Source: Thermohalobaculum sp965247385 (GTDB taxonomy: Bacteria > Pseudomonadota > Alphaproteobacteria > Rhodobacterales > Rhodobacteraceae). Taken from it: a DNA stretch of 64,000 nucleotides. Position numbers and translations under genes: made by a program. Of the stretch, positions 9,639 to 18,785 are shown piece after piece. Each line of letters starts with the position of its first letter. Position 1 is the first letter of the stretch. The notes below the pieces were generated by a model that saw nothing but the letters and a program-made list of their open reading frames with translations, was not told the origin of the DNA and did no database searches. The stretch is from contig CBDFHG010000007.1 of the NCBI GenBank assembly GCA_965247385.1, forward strand, positions 930,001-994,000. Reading direction: 5' to 3'.

Positions 9639-10514
9639 ATGCTCCTCCAGATCCTTCAGATTACCGCTCCGGTTTTTCTTCTGGCGTCGGCCGGCTATGT
9701 CTGGGCCCGCCTGAAGATGAACTTCGACCTGGAATTCATCACCCGGCTGGCGGTGACATTCTCGTTGCCATGTCTGATCTTCTCGGTGCTTGTGAAGGTC
9801 GAGATCGACCCGAAAGCGTTCCGCGACATTGCGCTGGCAAGCGTCGTGGCCTATGCCGCGATTGGCTTGGTGCTGTGGATCGGACTGCGCGCTTGCGGGC
9901 TCGGCCTGCGCACCTATCTCGCACCCGGTGTCTTCGCCAACACGGGCAATGTCGGGCTGCCAGTCGCGTTCTTCGCCTTTGGGCAGGAGGGGCTGGCGGC
10001 TGCCATCATCATCTTTGCGATCATGATAATGCTTTCCTTCACCATAGGCGTTTACGTGGTTGCCGGCCCGAGCAAACTGTCCGAGGTGTTAAAACAGCCG
10101 ATGGTCTACGCCGCCGTTTTCGGTGGTATCTTCGCTTTCCAGGGTTGGGGCGTGCCGGTCTGGTTGCTGAACTCGCTCGATCTCGCCGGGCAGATTTCCA
10201 TCCCGCTGATGCTGCTCGCACTGGGTGTTTCCATCGCCAACCTGTCCGTCGGCGATATCGGGCCCGCCGTCGCATTGTCCCTGGCCAAGCTGTTGATTTG
10301 CGCGGGAATTGCCGTACTCGTCGTGAATCTGTTCGGCTTGACCGGGGCCGCACGGGGCAGTTTGGTGCTCCTACTCATCATGCCGGTCGCGGTGACCAGC
10401 TATCTGCTGGCCGAACGCTATGGCGCCGAGCCCGACAAGGTCACCGGAACCGTCGTCGTCTCGACCCTGATCTCGGCCGCGGCGATCCCGGCGGCACTGG
10501 TATTTCTGCTGTAG
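9639..10514 (+). CDS. AEC family transporter (auxin efflux carrier-like permease)
   Basis: A 291-residue inner-membrane protein with about ten hydrophobic segments in two repeats of five. The N-terminal half contains LAVTFSLPCLIFSVL and the centre GVFANTGNVGLPVAFFAFG, the hallmark polar crossover of the AEC/BART superfamily. These carriers move organic anions such as malate or malonate. The substrate cannot be read from the sequence. It is transcribed divergently from hspQ with about 120 bases between, and the lytic transglycosylase gene follows after 46 bases in the same direction. Confidence 0.9.
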   Translation: MLLQILQITAPVFLLASAGYVWARLKMNFDLEFITRLAVTFSLPCLIFSVLVKVEIDPKAFRDIALASVVAYAAIGLVLWIGLRACGLGLRTYLAPGVFANTGNVGLPVAFFAFGQEGLAAAIIIFAIMIMLSFTIGVYVVAGPSKLSEVLKQPMVYAAVFGGIFAFQGWGVPVWLLNSLDLAGQISIPLMLLALGVSIANLSVGDIGPAVALSLAKLLICAGIAVLVVNLFGLTGAARGSLVLLLIMPVAVTSYLLAERYGAEPDKVTGTVVVSTLISAAAIPAALVFLL

Positions 10515-10560
10515 AAAAACCTATTCCCAGATCACATGATTTTCTGCTATCCTGCTGGTA

Positions 10561-11169
10561 ATGACAAAAACCGAGCAGTGGGTCTCTAACGTCCGGCCTT
10601 TGGCAGGCGCCATAATCGTGGCGCTGGTTGTTGGCTCGTGCTCGTCGTCTCCATCAGGCCCACCCAGCACTCAGAACGATATTTGCTCGATCTTCGCCGA
10701 GCGCCCGAACTGGCGCGAAGCGGTTTTCGACTCGGCAGTTCGCTGGGGCGCGCCGGTCGAAGTTCAGATGGCTATCATCTGGAAGGAATCGAGCTTCAGG
10801 TCCGAGGCCCGACCGCCAAAGAAGTATGTGCTGGGGATCATCCCCTGGGGCCGCGCCTCGTCGGCCTTTGGCTTCGCTCAGGCGATCAACAGCACCTGGG
10901 ACTGGTATCGGCGTGAAACCGGAAATTCCGGAGCCGATCGGGATGATTTCGATGACGCCGCCGATTTCGTCGGCTGGTACATGGCCAAGACCCTGGTCAC
11001 GAATGGCGTCCTCATGAACGATGCCTTCAGCCAGTATCTGGCCTATCACGAAGGCCATACCGGTTACCGGCGAGGCAACTGGCGGAGCAAGGCGTGGTTG
11101 CAACAAGCGGCAAAGCGGGTCGCGGACCAGGCGATGCGCTATCGCGGCCAGATTCACCGCTGTTCGTAA
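10561..11169 (+). CDS. Lytic transglycosylase SLT-domain lipoprotein
   Basis: A 202-residue predicted lipoprotein. A hydrophobic signal is followed by the lipobox-like VVGSC, so the chain would be lipid-anchored at a Cys near residue 27. The catalytic domain shows IIWKESSF, with Glu in the place of the SLT general acid, then SSAFGFAQAINSTW and the helix YLAYHEG. Enzymes of this type cut the MurNAc-GlcNAc bond of peptidoglycan to give 1,6-anhydroMurNAc. It follows the AEC carrier and is convergent with the DUF1523 gene only 4 bases away. Confidence 0.85.
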   Translation: MTKTEQWVSNVRPLAGAIIVALVVGSCSSSPSGPPSTQNDICSIFAERPNWREAVFDSAVRWGAPVEVQMAIIWKESSFRSEARPPKKYVLGIIPWGRASSAFGFAQAINSTWDWYRRETGNSGADRDDFDDAADFVGWYMAKTLVTNGVLMNDAFSQYLAYHEGHTGYRRGNWRSKAWLQQAAKRVADQAMRYRGQIHRCS

Positions 11170-11173
11170 CCGA

Positions 11174-11803
11174 TCAAAATCCAAACCGTCGTCTGACCCA
11201 GCGCCGTCCCCGGCGGTAGCGCCCAGCGATCGCACCTGCGCGTTCGTCGACCTCGCGGTCTATCTCGTCGATGACCGGGTCTACATGTTGCCTGAACAGG
11301 ATTATCAAACCGCGCCGGACGATCAGTACGATCAGTACCAAAAGTGTGATGAAGAGGATATTGAACCACGGTCGCAGGCTTTCATCCGGCCCCGATGCGC
11401 CACGTATCGACAGCGCATTCGGAAACATCGAGAGGACCGGAATGCGCCAGCCGTAATGCCGGACTACAACCCAGTCCGGCGCTTCGGCGGTCGAAACCAG
11501 GTCTGTCGACTGGGTGGCCAAATTGGCCGTGTCGAACTTGAAATAGGGCGGCCAGCCCCAGCTGGTGTCCTCGTTGCGATAGACCCGGTCACCGCCATCT
11601 GGCCATTTGGCATAGATGAGCTGGACGTCACGGGTCACCGTGATCGGATTGCCCTGGGCGTCGCGGCGCTCGAAATCCATGCGCACCACATTGGTGCCAA
11701 CGATGCGAACCACATCGCGCGACGGCAGGCTGTAGTGAAGGACGGCGGCAATCAACAGGAAGGCGGCGAAACCGAGCGCGGTTTTGAGGCGGGAAAAAAA
11801 CAT
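11174..11803 (-). CDS. DUF1523 family membrane protein
   Basis: A 209-residue protein with one N-terminal membrane helix (MFFSRLKTALGFAAFLLIAA), a soluble segment with VVRIVGTNVVRMDFERRD and the Trp-rich EDTSWGWPPYFKFDT, a second membrane helix (FNILFITLLVLIVLIV) and a basic tail. These features match DUF1523, known mainly from Rhodobacterales; function unknown. The start at 11803 is preferred because the in-frame sequence further upstream overlaps the next gene. The following gene upstream (11809-12078) is only 5 bases away, so the two probably form an operon. Confidence 0.8.
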   Translation of the reverse strand: MFFSRLKTALGFAAFLLIAAVLHYSLPSRDVVRIVGTNVVRMDFERRDAQGNPITVTRDVQLIYAKWPDGGDRVYRNEDTSWGWPPYFKFDTANLATQSTDLVSTAEAPDWVVVRHYGWRIPVLSMFPNALSIRGASGPDESLRPWFNILFITLLVLIVLIVRRGLIILFRQHVDPVIDEIDREVDERAGAIAGRYRRGRRWVRRRFGF

Positions 11804-11808
11804 TTCGT

Positions 11809-12078
11809 TCAGCCGTAATTCGCCACCAGGACGAGCGCGAGTGCCGCCAGAGCCGGAAGAATGAAAACACCGAGCAAAAGCTTTCGTTCCCACGACCGGT
11901 CGTATTTCACCAGACCTCTGGCGACATAATCCTCGCGGCTCAGTGCGCCGCCCTGCCCGCTGGCATGTTCGCTCTCGAGTCGTCGGGTCCGGTCCCAACG
12001 CATATACCGGCCGAGCCCGACGTAGATCGCGCACAGCACTGCCATCAGGATCACTAACCGCATCATCACGGGAAACAT
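11809..12078 (-). CDS. Small two-helix membrane protein, function unknown
   Basis: An 89-residue protein with an N-terminal membrane helix (MRLVILMAVLCAIYVGLG), a charged middle (SREDYVARGLVKYDRSWERK) and a second helix (LLGVFILPALAALALVLV). It sits directly upstream of the DUF1523 gene on the same strand with 5 bases between, which suggests a joint envelope role. No family could be named. Confidence 0.7.
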   Translation of the reverse strand: MFPVMMRLVILMAVLCAIYVGLGRYMRWDRTRRLESEHASGQGGALSREDYVARGLVKYDRSWERKLLLGVFILPALAALALVLVANYG

Positions 12079-12142
12079 GCCCGAACCTCCGTGCCTGCAT
12101 ATGAAAGGATTGGCGGAACCTCGTGCAAATGCAAGCCGCGGC

Positions 12143-12898
12143 TCATTCGAGTGTCAGCACAATCAGATTCGACAACTTCCCGGTGCCGTCGCGGCTCAGC
12201 CCCCCACAACCGGACTCAGTGCCCTCCTCAGCGCGCTGGCAATAGTCGTAGGATCCCATGTCCAGGTTCAACGCCATCCGTGGCGCCAGCGCCCCGGCAA
12301 GCTCCATGGCAGCGTCGCGCAGGGTTTTCGACCGGCTCGTCTGGTAGAGCCCGAAACCAGCGTCATCGGTAAACAGCATTCGCCGGACAAACACCGGCGC
12401 GTCCTCCTGTTGCCGGACATCGACCCGACCATCGACGATCAGCAAATGGCTTTGCAATACGGAAAAACCCTTCTCCGACGCCGCGTCGAGGAAGGCATGG
12501 CGCTGTCCCAGCTCCCTCAGGTCGTAGTCGCGCCCGCCGAACGGAAGCCGCGCCCGGTGGCGGAGTTCAGGGTAGCCAGTCGACGGATCAACCAGCAGCA
12601 CCCCGTCCATACGGCCGAGATTGGGATTGATCACCGCGCCGCCGTCGACGAACAGCCCGACCGGATTCGGAAGCCCGTCACCGCGCGGTTCGGTCCCCGT
12701 ATAGGCACCGGTGACGATCAGGCGGCGGCCGATGGTGGCGGCCTCGGGCAACGGAAGCTCCTCGGGAAGGAGGCGCAGTTCCACCCGCGCCCTGCCCCAA
12801 CAGCTGTGGAACAGCAGTTCTGAAGATGGCTCAGGGCAGGCGAATGCCTGCTCCGAAATCAGTGCTGCAAGTAGAAACCCCGCCAGGCGGCGGATCAT
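12143..12898 (-). CDS. Secreted protein, function unknown
   Basis: A 251-residue protein with a signal peptide (MIRRLAGFLLAALISEQAFA) and an early Cys at the mature N-terminus. The body contains GLFVDGGAVINPNLGRMDGV and ends with LSNLIVLTLE. The layout recalls periplasmic phosphodiester-glycosidase-like proteins, but their diagnostic motifs are not evident, so this is only a guess. Its start overlaps the stop of the polyamine permease gene by four bases, so it is probably translated from the end of that operon. Confidence 0.6.
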   Translation of the reverse strand: MIRRLAGFLLAALISEQAFACPEPSSELLFHSCWGRARVELRLLPEELPLPEAATIGRRLIVTGAYTGTEPRGDGLPNPVGLFVDGGAVINPNLGRMDGVLLVDPSTGYPELRHRARLPFGGRDYDLRELGQRHAFLDAASEKGFSVLQSHLLIVDGRVDVRQQEDAPVFVRRMLFTDDAGFGLYQTSRSKTLRDAAMELAGALAPRMALNLDMGSYDYCQRAEEGTESGCGGLSRDGTGKLSNLIVLTLE

Positions 12899-13803
12899 CC
12901 CGGCGACAGCCCGCGCAGCCTCTCGGAACGGCGGCGAAGCAATTCGAGCACGGTCAGGAGGCAGACCGAGAGGATCACCAGGATCGTCGCCACCGCCAGG
13001 ATCGTCGGCGAGATCTGCTCCTTGATGCCCGAGAACATCTGGCGGGGAATCGTGCGCTGGGTGACATCGGCCATCTGCAACACAACCACCACCTCATCGA
13101 ACGAGGTGATGAAGGCGAACAGCCCGCCCGAGATCACCCCCGGCAGGATCAGCGGCATCTGCACCTTGAAGAACGTCCGCTGCGGCGTTGCGCCGAGGCT
13201 GGCCGCCGCGCGCACCAGGCTCTGGTCGAAGCTTACCAGCGTGGCGGTCACGGTAATGATGACAAAGGGCGTGCCCAGCACCGCATGGGCCAGGATCAAC
13301 CCGATATAGGTCTTGGCGAGCCCGACCTGGCTGAAAGCGTAGAACAGCCCAGAAGCGGTAATCACCAGCGGCACGATCATCGGCGAGATCAGGATCGCCA
13401 TGATTGCGCCCTTGTAAGGCATCTCCGACCGCGAGAGGCCAATCGCCGCAAGGGTGCCGGACGAAGTGGCCAACAACGTCGCAAAAATGCCGACGATGAA
13501 GCTGTTCTTGATCGACCGCACCCATTGCGCATTGGTCCACATGTCGGCCCACCAGCCCACGACCGCATCGGGCGCGGCCATGCCGTTGCGCAGGATGTCC
13601 TCGTACCAGCGGGTCGAGTACGCGTCGGAGTCGAAAGTCAGCATCCCCTGGGTGAAGCTGAAATAGGGCTCCACGTTGAAGCTGAGCGGCATGACGATGA
13701 GAATCGGCGCCATCAGGAACACGAAGATCAGTCCGCAGATGAAGCGAAAGCCGTAATACCAGGCACGCTCGCCCGGGCCGGCATATGGAGGCAGTCCCGA
13801 CAT
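12895..13803 (-). CDS. potC: Polyamine-type ABC transporter permease (PotC-like)
   Basis: Inner-membrane permease of the spermidine/putrescine class, 302 residues with about six membrane helices. The cytoplasmic EAA-type loop reads VRAAASLGATPQRTFFKVQM, the site that contacts the ATPase. It is the last transporter gene of a minus-strand operon ordered ATPase, binding protein, PotB-like permease, this gene. One base separates it from the preceding permease stop, and its own stop overlaps the secreted-protein gene. Substrate assignment is by family only; other small cationic compounds are possible. Confidence 0.88.
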   Translation of the reverse strand: MSGLPPYAGPGERAWYYGFRFICGLIFVFLMAPILIVMPLSFNVEPYFSFTQGMLTFDSDAYSTRWYEDILRNGMAAPDAVVGWWADMWTNAQWVRSIKNSFIVGIFATLLATSSGTLAAIGLSRSEMPYKGAIMAILISPMIVPLVITASGLFYAFSQVGLAKTYIGLILAHAVLGTPFVIITVTATLVSFDQSLVRAAASLGATPQRTFFKVQMPLILPGVISGGLFAFITSFDEVVVVLQMADVTQRTIPRQMFSGIKEQISPTILAVATILVILSVCLLTVLELLRRRSERLRGLSPG

Positions 13804-13804
13804 T

Positions 13805-15193
13805 TCAACCCAACTTCATGTTGTCGATTCCAACTATGCGGTCGTAGAGCCAGAAGAGGAACAGCACGACCACCAGCAGCGTCAACCCCAGCGCCGCCGC
13901 CAGCGAATAGTTCAGCGATTTGCGCATGTGGTCGTCGATGATGTTCGAAATCATCACGCCGTCCTGCCCGCCGACCAGCGCCGGGGTGATGTAGTAGCCG
14001 ATGGCGATGATGAAGACGAGGATCGCCCCCGCCCCGATCCCCGGCACGGTCTGCGGGAAATACACCCGCCAGAACGCGGTCCAGTTGGTCGCGCCCATGC
14101 TTTTGGCGGCGCGCACATAACTCGGCGGGATCGTCTTCATCACCGAATAGAGCGGCAGGATCATGAACGGCAACAGGATATGCGTCATCGCGATCAGCGT
14201 ACCCAGCTTGTTGTAGATCATCGAGAACCGTGCGTCGTCCGCCGTGACCCCCAAGAAGACGAAGATGTCGTTCAGCGCCCCCTGGCTCTGCAGGATCGCG
14301 ATCCAGGCGGTTGTGCGCACCAGGATCGAGGTCCAAAACGGCAGCAGCACCAGGATGAGCAGCAGGTTGGAGGTGCGCAGCGGCAGGGTGGAAAGCAAGA
14401 ACGCGATCGGGTAGCCGAGGAGCAGGCAGAGGATCGTCACGGTCAGCGAGATCTCCATGGTCCGCATGAACAGCTTGATGTGGATCCGGCGCTCTTCGTC
14501 CACCATGACGAACTCGCCGTCGGCGGTGTAGTTCATGTCGAGCGCCTTGGCGACATAGGCGAGCGAGAAGCTCTGCGACGAAACCTTCATCGCGCGCCAA
14601 TACCTCACGTCGCTCCACTTCTTACTGGCCTTCAGCACCATCTCCTTGAAGGGCGCGTGGGTTGCCAAGACCAGATCGCCCAGCGCGGCGGCCGGGGCGA
14701 GGCGCGCCTCCATCGGAATGTCGTCGTTGGCGAGCTTGCGGAACAGGGTCGAGAGCTTCTCCTCGCTGCCCTCGTACTCCACTTCCAGCTTGCGGATGCT
14801 GCGCAACAGCTTCTTGAACATCGAGGTCGCGCCCGACTGCTCCCGGTTCACCCGCCCCGCCACCTGGGTCGGCCGCGGACGGTCGGTCGCCGAGCCCTGC
14901 ACCAAATCGGCGACCAGTGCTGCGTAGAATTCCTCGCCCGGCTCCGACTTCGCGTCCCATTCCGCCAGCAGCGATGTGGTGCGCACCATGATCGACGCGA
15001 ACCTGTCGTTGTGGATGCCCTGGTACATCAGCACGACCACCGGGATCATGAAGAAGGCGAATATGAAGGCGAGCAGCGGCAACACCAGCCCAAAGGCGCG
15101 CAACCGGCTGACAAACAGCGCCTGCGCCAGTTTTTTCTTCAGCGGCGTGCCATCGGCGGCCAGAACCAGCCCGGTGTCGGTTGCGTCGCTCAT
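13805..15193 (-). CDS. potB: Polyamine-type ABC transporter permease (PotB-like) with long periplasmic insertion
   Basis: A 462-residue permease, much longer than the ~290 residues usual for PotB. After the first membrane helix (LVLPLLAFIFAFFMIPVVVL) comes a hydrophilic insert of roughly 150 residues before the second helix near LTVTILCLLLGYPIAFLLS. The EAA loop reads VRAAKSMGATNWTAFWRVYF. Long inserts of this sort occur in some alphaproteobacterial polyamine-type permeases. The start MSDATDTG at 15193 is preferred to an upstream Met at 15211. It follows the binding-protein gene by 68 bases. Confidence 0.88.
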   Translation of the reverse strand: MSDATDTGLVLAADGTPLKKKLAQALFVSRLRAFGLVLPLLAFIFAFFMIPVVVLMYQGIHNDRFASIMVRTTSLLAEWDAKSEPGEEFYAALVADLVQGSATDRPRPTQVAGRVNREQSGATSMFKKLLRSIRKLEVEYEGSEEKLSTLFRKLANDDIPMEARLAPAAALGDLVLATHAPFKEMVLKASKKWSDVRYWRAMKVSSQSFSLAYVAKALDMNYTADGEFVMVDEERRIHIKLFMRTMEISLTVTILCLLLGYPIAFLLSTLPLRTSNLLLILVLLPFWTSILVRTTAWIAILQSQGALNDIFVFLGVTADDARFSMIYNKLGTLIAMTHILLPFMILPLYSVMKTIPPSYVRAAKSMGATNWTAFWRVYFPQTVPGIGAGAILVFIIAIGYYITPALVGGQDGVMISNIIDDHMRKSLNYSLAAALGLTLLVVVLFLFWLYDRIVGIDNMKLG

Positions 15194-15261
15194 GCTCTCA
15201 CCCGAATGCAATCAGTCAGCGGGATAGGCCGCCCCCGGAAGGGAGCGGCCAGGTTTTCAGC

Positions 15262-16338
15262 TTACTTCGCCAGCCAGGCGTTGTAGCGCTCGGTCAGCTC
15301 GTCCTGGTTGTCGGCCCAGAATTCGAAGCTGTTGGCTAAAGCGTTCTTCAGGTTCGCCGGAGCGGTTGGCATGTGCGGCGCCATCTCGGTCTTGCCGTCG
15401 TTGAACAGGCCAACCAGCGCGCCGGACGATTTGCGCGCCGGGCCATAGGCGATCCAGGACGCCTGGTCCGCCAGCCGCTGGGTGTCGGTGGAGAAGGCGA
15501 GGAAGTCCAGCGTATCCTCCATGTTCGGCGCGCCCTTCGGGATCACCCACAGGTCGAAGTCCAGAACCTGGCCGTCCCAGACGATCTCGAACGGTTTGTT
15601 CTCGGCCATCGCGGCGTTGAAGATGCGGCCATTATAGGCCGTGGTCATCACCACCTCGCCATCGGCCAGAAGCTGCGGTGGCTGGGCGCCGGCCTCCCAG
15701 AAGATCGTTTCGGCCTTGATGGTGTCGAGCATGGCGAAGGCGCGGTCGACACCCTCCTCGGTCTCCAGCACGGCATAGACCTCGGCGGCCGGCACGCCGT
15801 CGCCCATCAGCGCCATCTCGAGGATCGGCTTCGGGTTTTTGCGAATGCCGCGCTTGCCGGGAAATTTCTCCAGGTCGAAGAAATCGGCGATCGAGGTCGG
15901 CCCGTCCGGCAGCACCGACTTGTCATAGGCGAAAATCGTCGACCAGAGGATGTTCGCCACCGCGCATTCCGGCAGTGAACCGGCGATGAAGTCGTCCGCG
16001 GCCGGGGTGCCGTCCGGCGCCGCCGGCAGGATCGAGTGGTCGATCACCTCCAGGATGCCCTCGTCGCAGCCGCGAACAACGTCCGACAGCTCCACGTCGA
16101 CCAGGTTCCAGGTGACGTTGCCGGCCTCGACCTGCGCTTTCACCTCGGACAGGCCGCCATTGTAGTCTTCTGAGACGACGGTGTTGCCGGTCGCAGCCAT
16201 CCACGGCTTGTGATAGGCCTCGACCTGGCTCTTGGTATATGCGCCGCCCCACGAGACGACGGTGATCGTGCCGGCCTGAGCCGCACCCGCAACAGCGATC
16301 GCGCTGACCGCGCCGATCAGGATCGATTTGAAGTTCAT
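15262..16338 (-). CDS. potD: Polyamine-type ABC transporter substrate-binding protein (PotD-like)
   Basis: A periplasmic binding protein of 358 residues. The signal peptide is MNFKSILIGAVSAIAVAGAA, cleaved near AQA. The mature start TITVVSWGGAYTKSQVEAY and the segment WNLVDVELSDVVRGC are typical of the spermidine/putrescine binding family. It captures the ligand and delivers it to the two permeases encoded downstream. The ATPase gene lies upstream, 77 bases away, on the same strand. Confidence 0.9.
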   Translation of the reverse strand: MNFKSILIGAVSAIAVAGAAQAGTITVVSWGGAYTKSQVEAYHKPWMAATGNTVVSEDYNGGLSEVKAQVEAGNVTWNLVDVELSDVVRGCDEGILEVIDHSILPAAPDGTPAADDFIAGSLPECAVANILWSTIFAYDKSVLPDGPTSIADFFDLEKFPGKRGIRKNPKPILEMALMGDGVPAAEVYAVLETEEGVDRAFAMLDTIKAETIFWEAGAQPPQLLADGEVVMTTAYNGRIFNAAMAENKPFEIVWDGQVLDFDLWVIPKGAPNMEDTLDFLAFSTDTQRLADQASWIAYGPARKSSGALVGLFNDGKTEMAPHMPTAPANLKNALANSFEFWADNQDELTERYNAWLAK

Positions 16339-16415
16339 TGGTTCTCTCCCTGCAGTTCACCCGATATGATGCTTGATCGGACCCGCCTCGGGCAAGGCCA
16401 GCCCGATCTCTCTGC

Positions 16416-17510
16416 TTAGACCGCGTCCAGTGCGCGGCAGTCATCGGTCTGCCAACCGACGGGCGTAACCTCGCCGACCCTCAGCGCCGCATGAGCGTGG
16501 CTGTTGGGAACCTTGACGATAAACTGGTCATTGTCGGCAACCTCCATCCGGCACCGGATGTGATCGCCCAGATAGATCAACTCGACCACCTTGCCGTCCA
16601 TGGCATTGGGCGTCGAGGCATCGCCGATCACCACCCGTTCGGGTCGGATCGACAGCATGGTGTGATCGCCTGCGCCGCCGCAATTGATTGCATGCGCCCC
16701 GACGGTCTGGCCGGTCGACAAGGTGACCGAGGCTACCTGCCCGTCAATGCCCGCAACCTTCCCGTCGAGCGTGTTGTTCTCACCGATGAACTGGGCGACG
16801 AACGCATTCTCGGGCCGCTCATACAGGTCTTCCGGCGCGGCGAGTTGTTGGATAACGCCGTCATTGAACACCGCGATCCGGTCCGACATGGTCAGCGCCT
16901 CGGACTGGTCGTGGGTCACATAGACCACTGTGATGCCGAGGTTTTCGTGGATATGCTTGATCTCGTACTGCATATGCTCGCGCAGCTGCTTGTCGAGCGC
17001 GCCCAGCGGCTCATCCATCAGCACCAGTTGAGCATCGAACACCAGCGCACGGGCCAGCGCGATGCGCTGTTGCTGGCCACCCGAGAGCTGCGCCGGCCGA
17101 CGGCCCGCGAAAGCGCCCATCTGCACCATGTCCAGCGCGCGCTTCACCTTCTGCTCGACCTCCGCTTTGCCCATCTTGCGGACTTCCAGCGGGAAGGCCA
17201 GATTCTCGCCAACCGTCATGTGCGGGAACAGCGCGTAATTTTGGAACACCATCCCGATGCCGCGCTTGTGAGGCGGGATGTTGTTGATCGACACGCCGCC
17301 CAGATTGATATCGCCATGGGTCGCGACCTCGAAACCGGCAAGCATCATCAGGCAGGTCGTCTTGCCCGAACCCGACGGGCCAAGCATGGTGAGGAACTCA
17401 CCCTTTCCGATTGCCAGGTTCAGATCTTTCACGACGAGAATTTCGCCGTCATAGCTTTTCTGCACGCGATCGAATTCGACGAAAGCGTCGTTGCCGGAAC
17501 CGGCTGCCAT
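16416..17510 (-). CDS. potA: Polyamine-type ABC transporter ATPase (PotA-like)
   Basis: Cytoplasmic ATPase that powers the transporter, 364 residues from the start at 17510 (MAAGSGNDAF), which has GGGAG just upstream. A longer open frame to 17612 lacks family similarity. Walker A is GPSGSGKTT, the signature is LSGGQQQRIALARAL, and Walker B is LVLMDEPLGALD. A C-terminal TOBE-type regulatory domain follows (residues ~270-360). It is the first gene of the four-gene transporter operon, which continues to the secreted-protein gene at 12143. Confidence 0.93.
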   Translation of the reverse strand: MAAGSGNDAFVEFDRVQKSYDGEILVVKDLNLAIGKGEFLTMLGPSGSGKTTCLMMLAGFEVATHGDINLGGVSINNIPPHKRGIGMVFQNYALFPHMTVGENLAFPLEVRKMGKAEVEQKVKRALDMVQMGAFAGRRPAQLSGGQQQRIALARALVFDAQLVLMDEPLGALDKQLREHMQYEIKHIHENLGITVVYVTHDQSEALTMSDRIAVFNDGVIQQLAAPEDLYERPENAFVAQFIGENNTLDGKVAGIDGQVASVTLSTGQTVGAHAINCGGAGDHTMLSIRPERVVIGDASTPNAMDGKVVELIYLGDHIRCRMEVADNDQFIVKVPNSHAHAALRVGEVTPVGWQTDDCRALDAV

Positions 17511-17698
17511 ACCTACTCCCTGCCTTGCGGCATGTTTTGTTTTCCCTGTCTGGTTTGACGTAAACACTGATTGTTGCCGCGACACAAGCCCCATTTGAGA
17601 CCAAAGAATCATAAAAAATGACGGATTGGTAAAGGTTTTGGACCATCAGTGGCGAGATTCACGCTGACATCCCTTCGCCATGAATTTTGTGTGAGAAA

Positions 17699-17723
17699 GG
17701 CGGACCGGCCGTGCCGGTCCGCC
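17699..17723 (-). terminator. Hairpin terminator after the 17749-18339 gene
   Basis: A perfect 11-bp stem GGCGGACCGGC / GCCGGTCCGCC with a 3-base loop. Read on the minus strand it is followed by TTTCTC. It lies 25 bases past the stop of the minus-strand gene at 17749 and upstream of the ABC operon, so it probably insulates the two. Confidence 0.7.
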
Positions 17724-17748
17724 AGTAGTTTGTCAGGCTGCCGCGCGT

Positions 17749-18339
17749 TCAGTCGTCGAGCACGCGAAACTGCAACCAGGGTGCGGTCTCCACCTGCCGG
17801 TGGGTTCCGCAGTCAAAGGTGACCTGGACCAAAACCTGTGCACGCCCCCGATCCATCAACGGATGGACCTTCACACCAAATGCCAGGTCGGCCTCTCCCT
17901 CAAATGCCGGCATCGACGCAACTGCCGTCTCGACCGAAAACCACTGCCCATTCCGGTCGACCATCCAGGCATCGAACGCGCTTGAAACACATCCGTCACG
18001 CAGACGTTGCACCGGGCTCCAGCGCAACGCTGTCCACGCGCCTGGCGCCCCATCATCGATACCATGCCTGGTGCCAGGAAAACCCGGCACCGGCGAATGG
18101 TCTTCCGTCATGCGCCCCTTCACCTCCGCTTCAAGCCGCGTCACCGTGGCTTCCAGCGCCGCGAGTCCGCTCATCTGCTGGCGCACCAGCGATGGAAGCT
18201 TATTGAACTCGTCATAGGTGTCGCGCGCCCAGAGCAGCGCTCCGGTCAGGAACACCAGCACCAGCCATTGCTCCTTCAGCTTCTCGAGGGTCAACCAAAG
18301 TCCCTCGACTGCAGCTCTGCCTGCCAGTTTGGCTGTCAT
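17749..18339 (-). CDS. Membrane-anchored coiled-coil protein, function unknown
   Basis: A 196-residue protein starting at 18339 (MTAKLAGRAAVEG), with AAGGGGGCAAT upstream as ribosome-binding site. A longer frame to 18534 has no supporting features. One membrane helix (QWLVLVFLTGALLWA) near residues 25-40 is followed by a short heptad-like stretch (LAALEATVTRLEAEVKG) and a soluble domain with two Cys and several Trp. It stands alone between two transporter operons. No family recognised. Confidence 0.65.
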   Translation of the reverse strand: MTAKLAGRAAVEGLWLTLEKLKEQWLVLVFLTGALLWARDTYDEFNKLPSLVRQQMSGLAALEATVTRLEAEVKGRMTEDHSPVPGFPGTRHGIDDGAPGAWTALRWSPVQRLRDGCVSSAFDAWMVDRNGQWFSVETAVASMPAFEGEADLAFGVKVHPLMDRGRAQVLVQVTFDCGTHRQVETAPWLQFRVLDD

Positions 18340-18785
18340 ATTGCCCCCTTTCGGGCCGACAGCGCGGCCTCTCGGCCGCGCTTCCGGCACCATGCAACTG
18401 ATTGTCTTTTTGTGATGTTGCGGGAAGGCGCCCCGTGCCCCAGCCTGGGCCGGTAGCCGCCTCAATTGCGGCCCATAGAAACCGCCCTCGAACGATAACC
18501 CGGAAGGGGAAAATAAACGATGAACTCTCAACAATTATACCAAATTGCGACCCGGAATTCGGCGACCAATTCGCCACCGCATCGATATTTACCCGATGCA
18601 CGAGATCCGACGCGGTGCGGATGACGGTATCGAATCAGTTCTTGGCGGACCTCCCCGGAATGTGCCATCGTCGGGTTTCGCATTGCGAAAGCGAGTAAAC
18701 CGGTCGTGGCGGAAGCTCATGACAGCCGCGGCCAGACACCATTTACGACACGCCGACGCAACGGCGGAGAAACAGGGAGACTGAC
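18340..18785. other. Intergenic region upstream of the Fe(III)-type ABC operon
   Basis: About 446 bases between divergent transcription units. It is somewhat more AT-rich around 18510-18560 than its surroundings and must hold the promoters for both sides. No convincing gene, operator or RNA element could be identified by eye. Confidence 0.4.

Noticed and set aside
12826..15286. Long plus-strand frames (12826-13941, 13928-15286) rich in His, Arg and Gln
   Set aside because: They lie opposite the two polyamine permease genes and have the composition typical of antisense reading of membrane-protein codons.
16491..17558. Plus-strand frame of 355 codons
   Set aside because: Antisense of the PotA-like ATPase, which has intact Walker A, signature and Walker B motifs.
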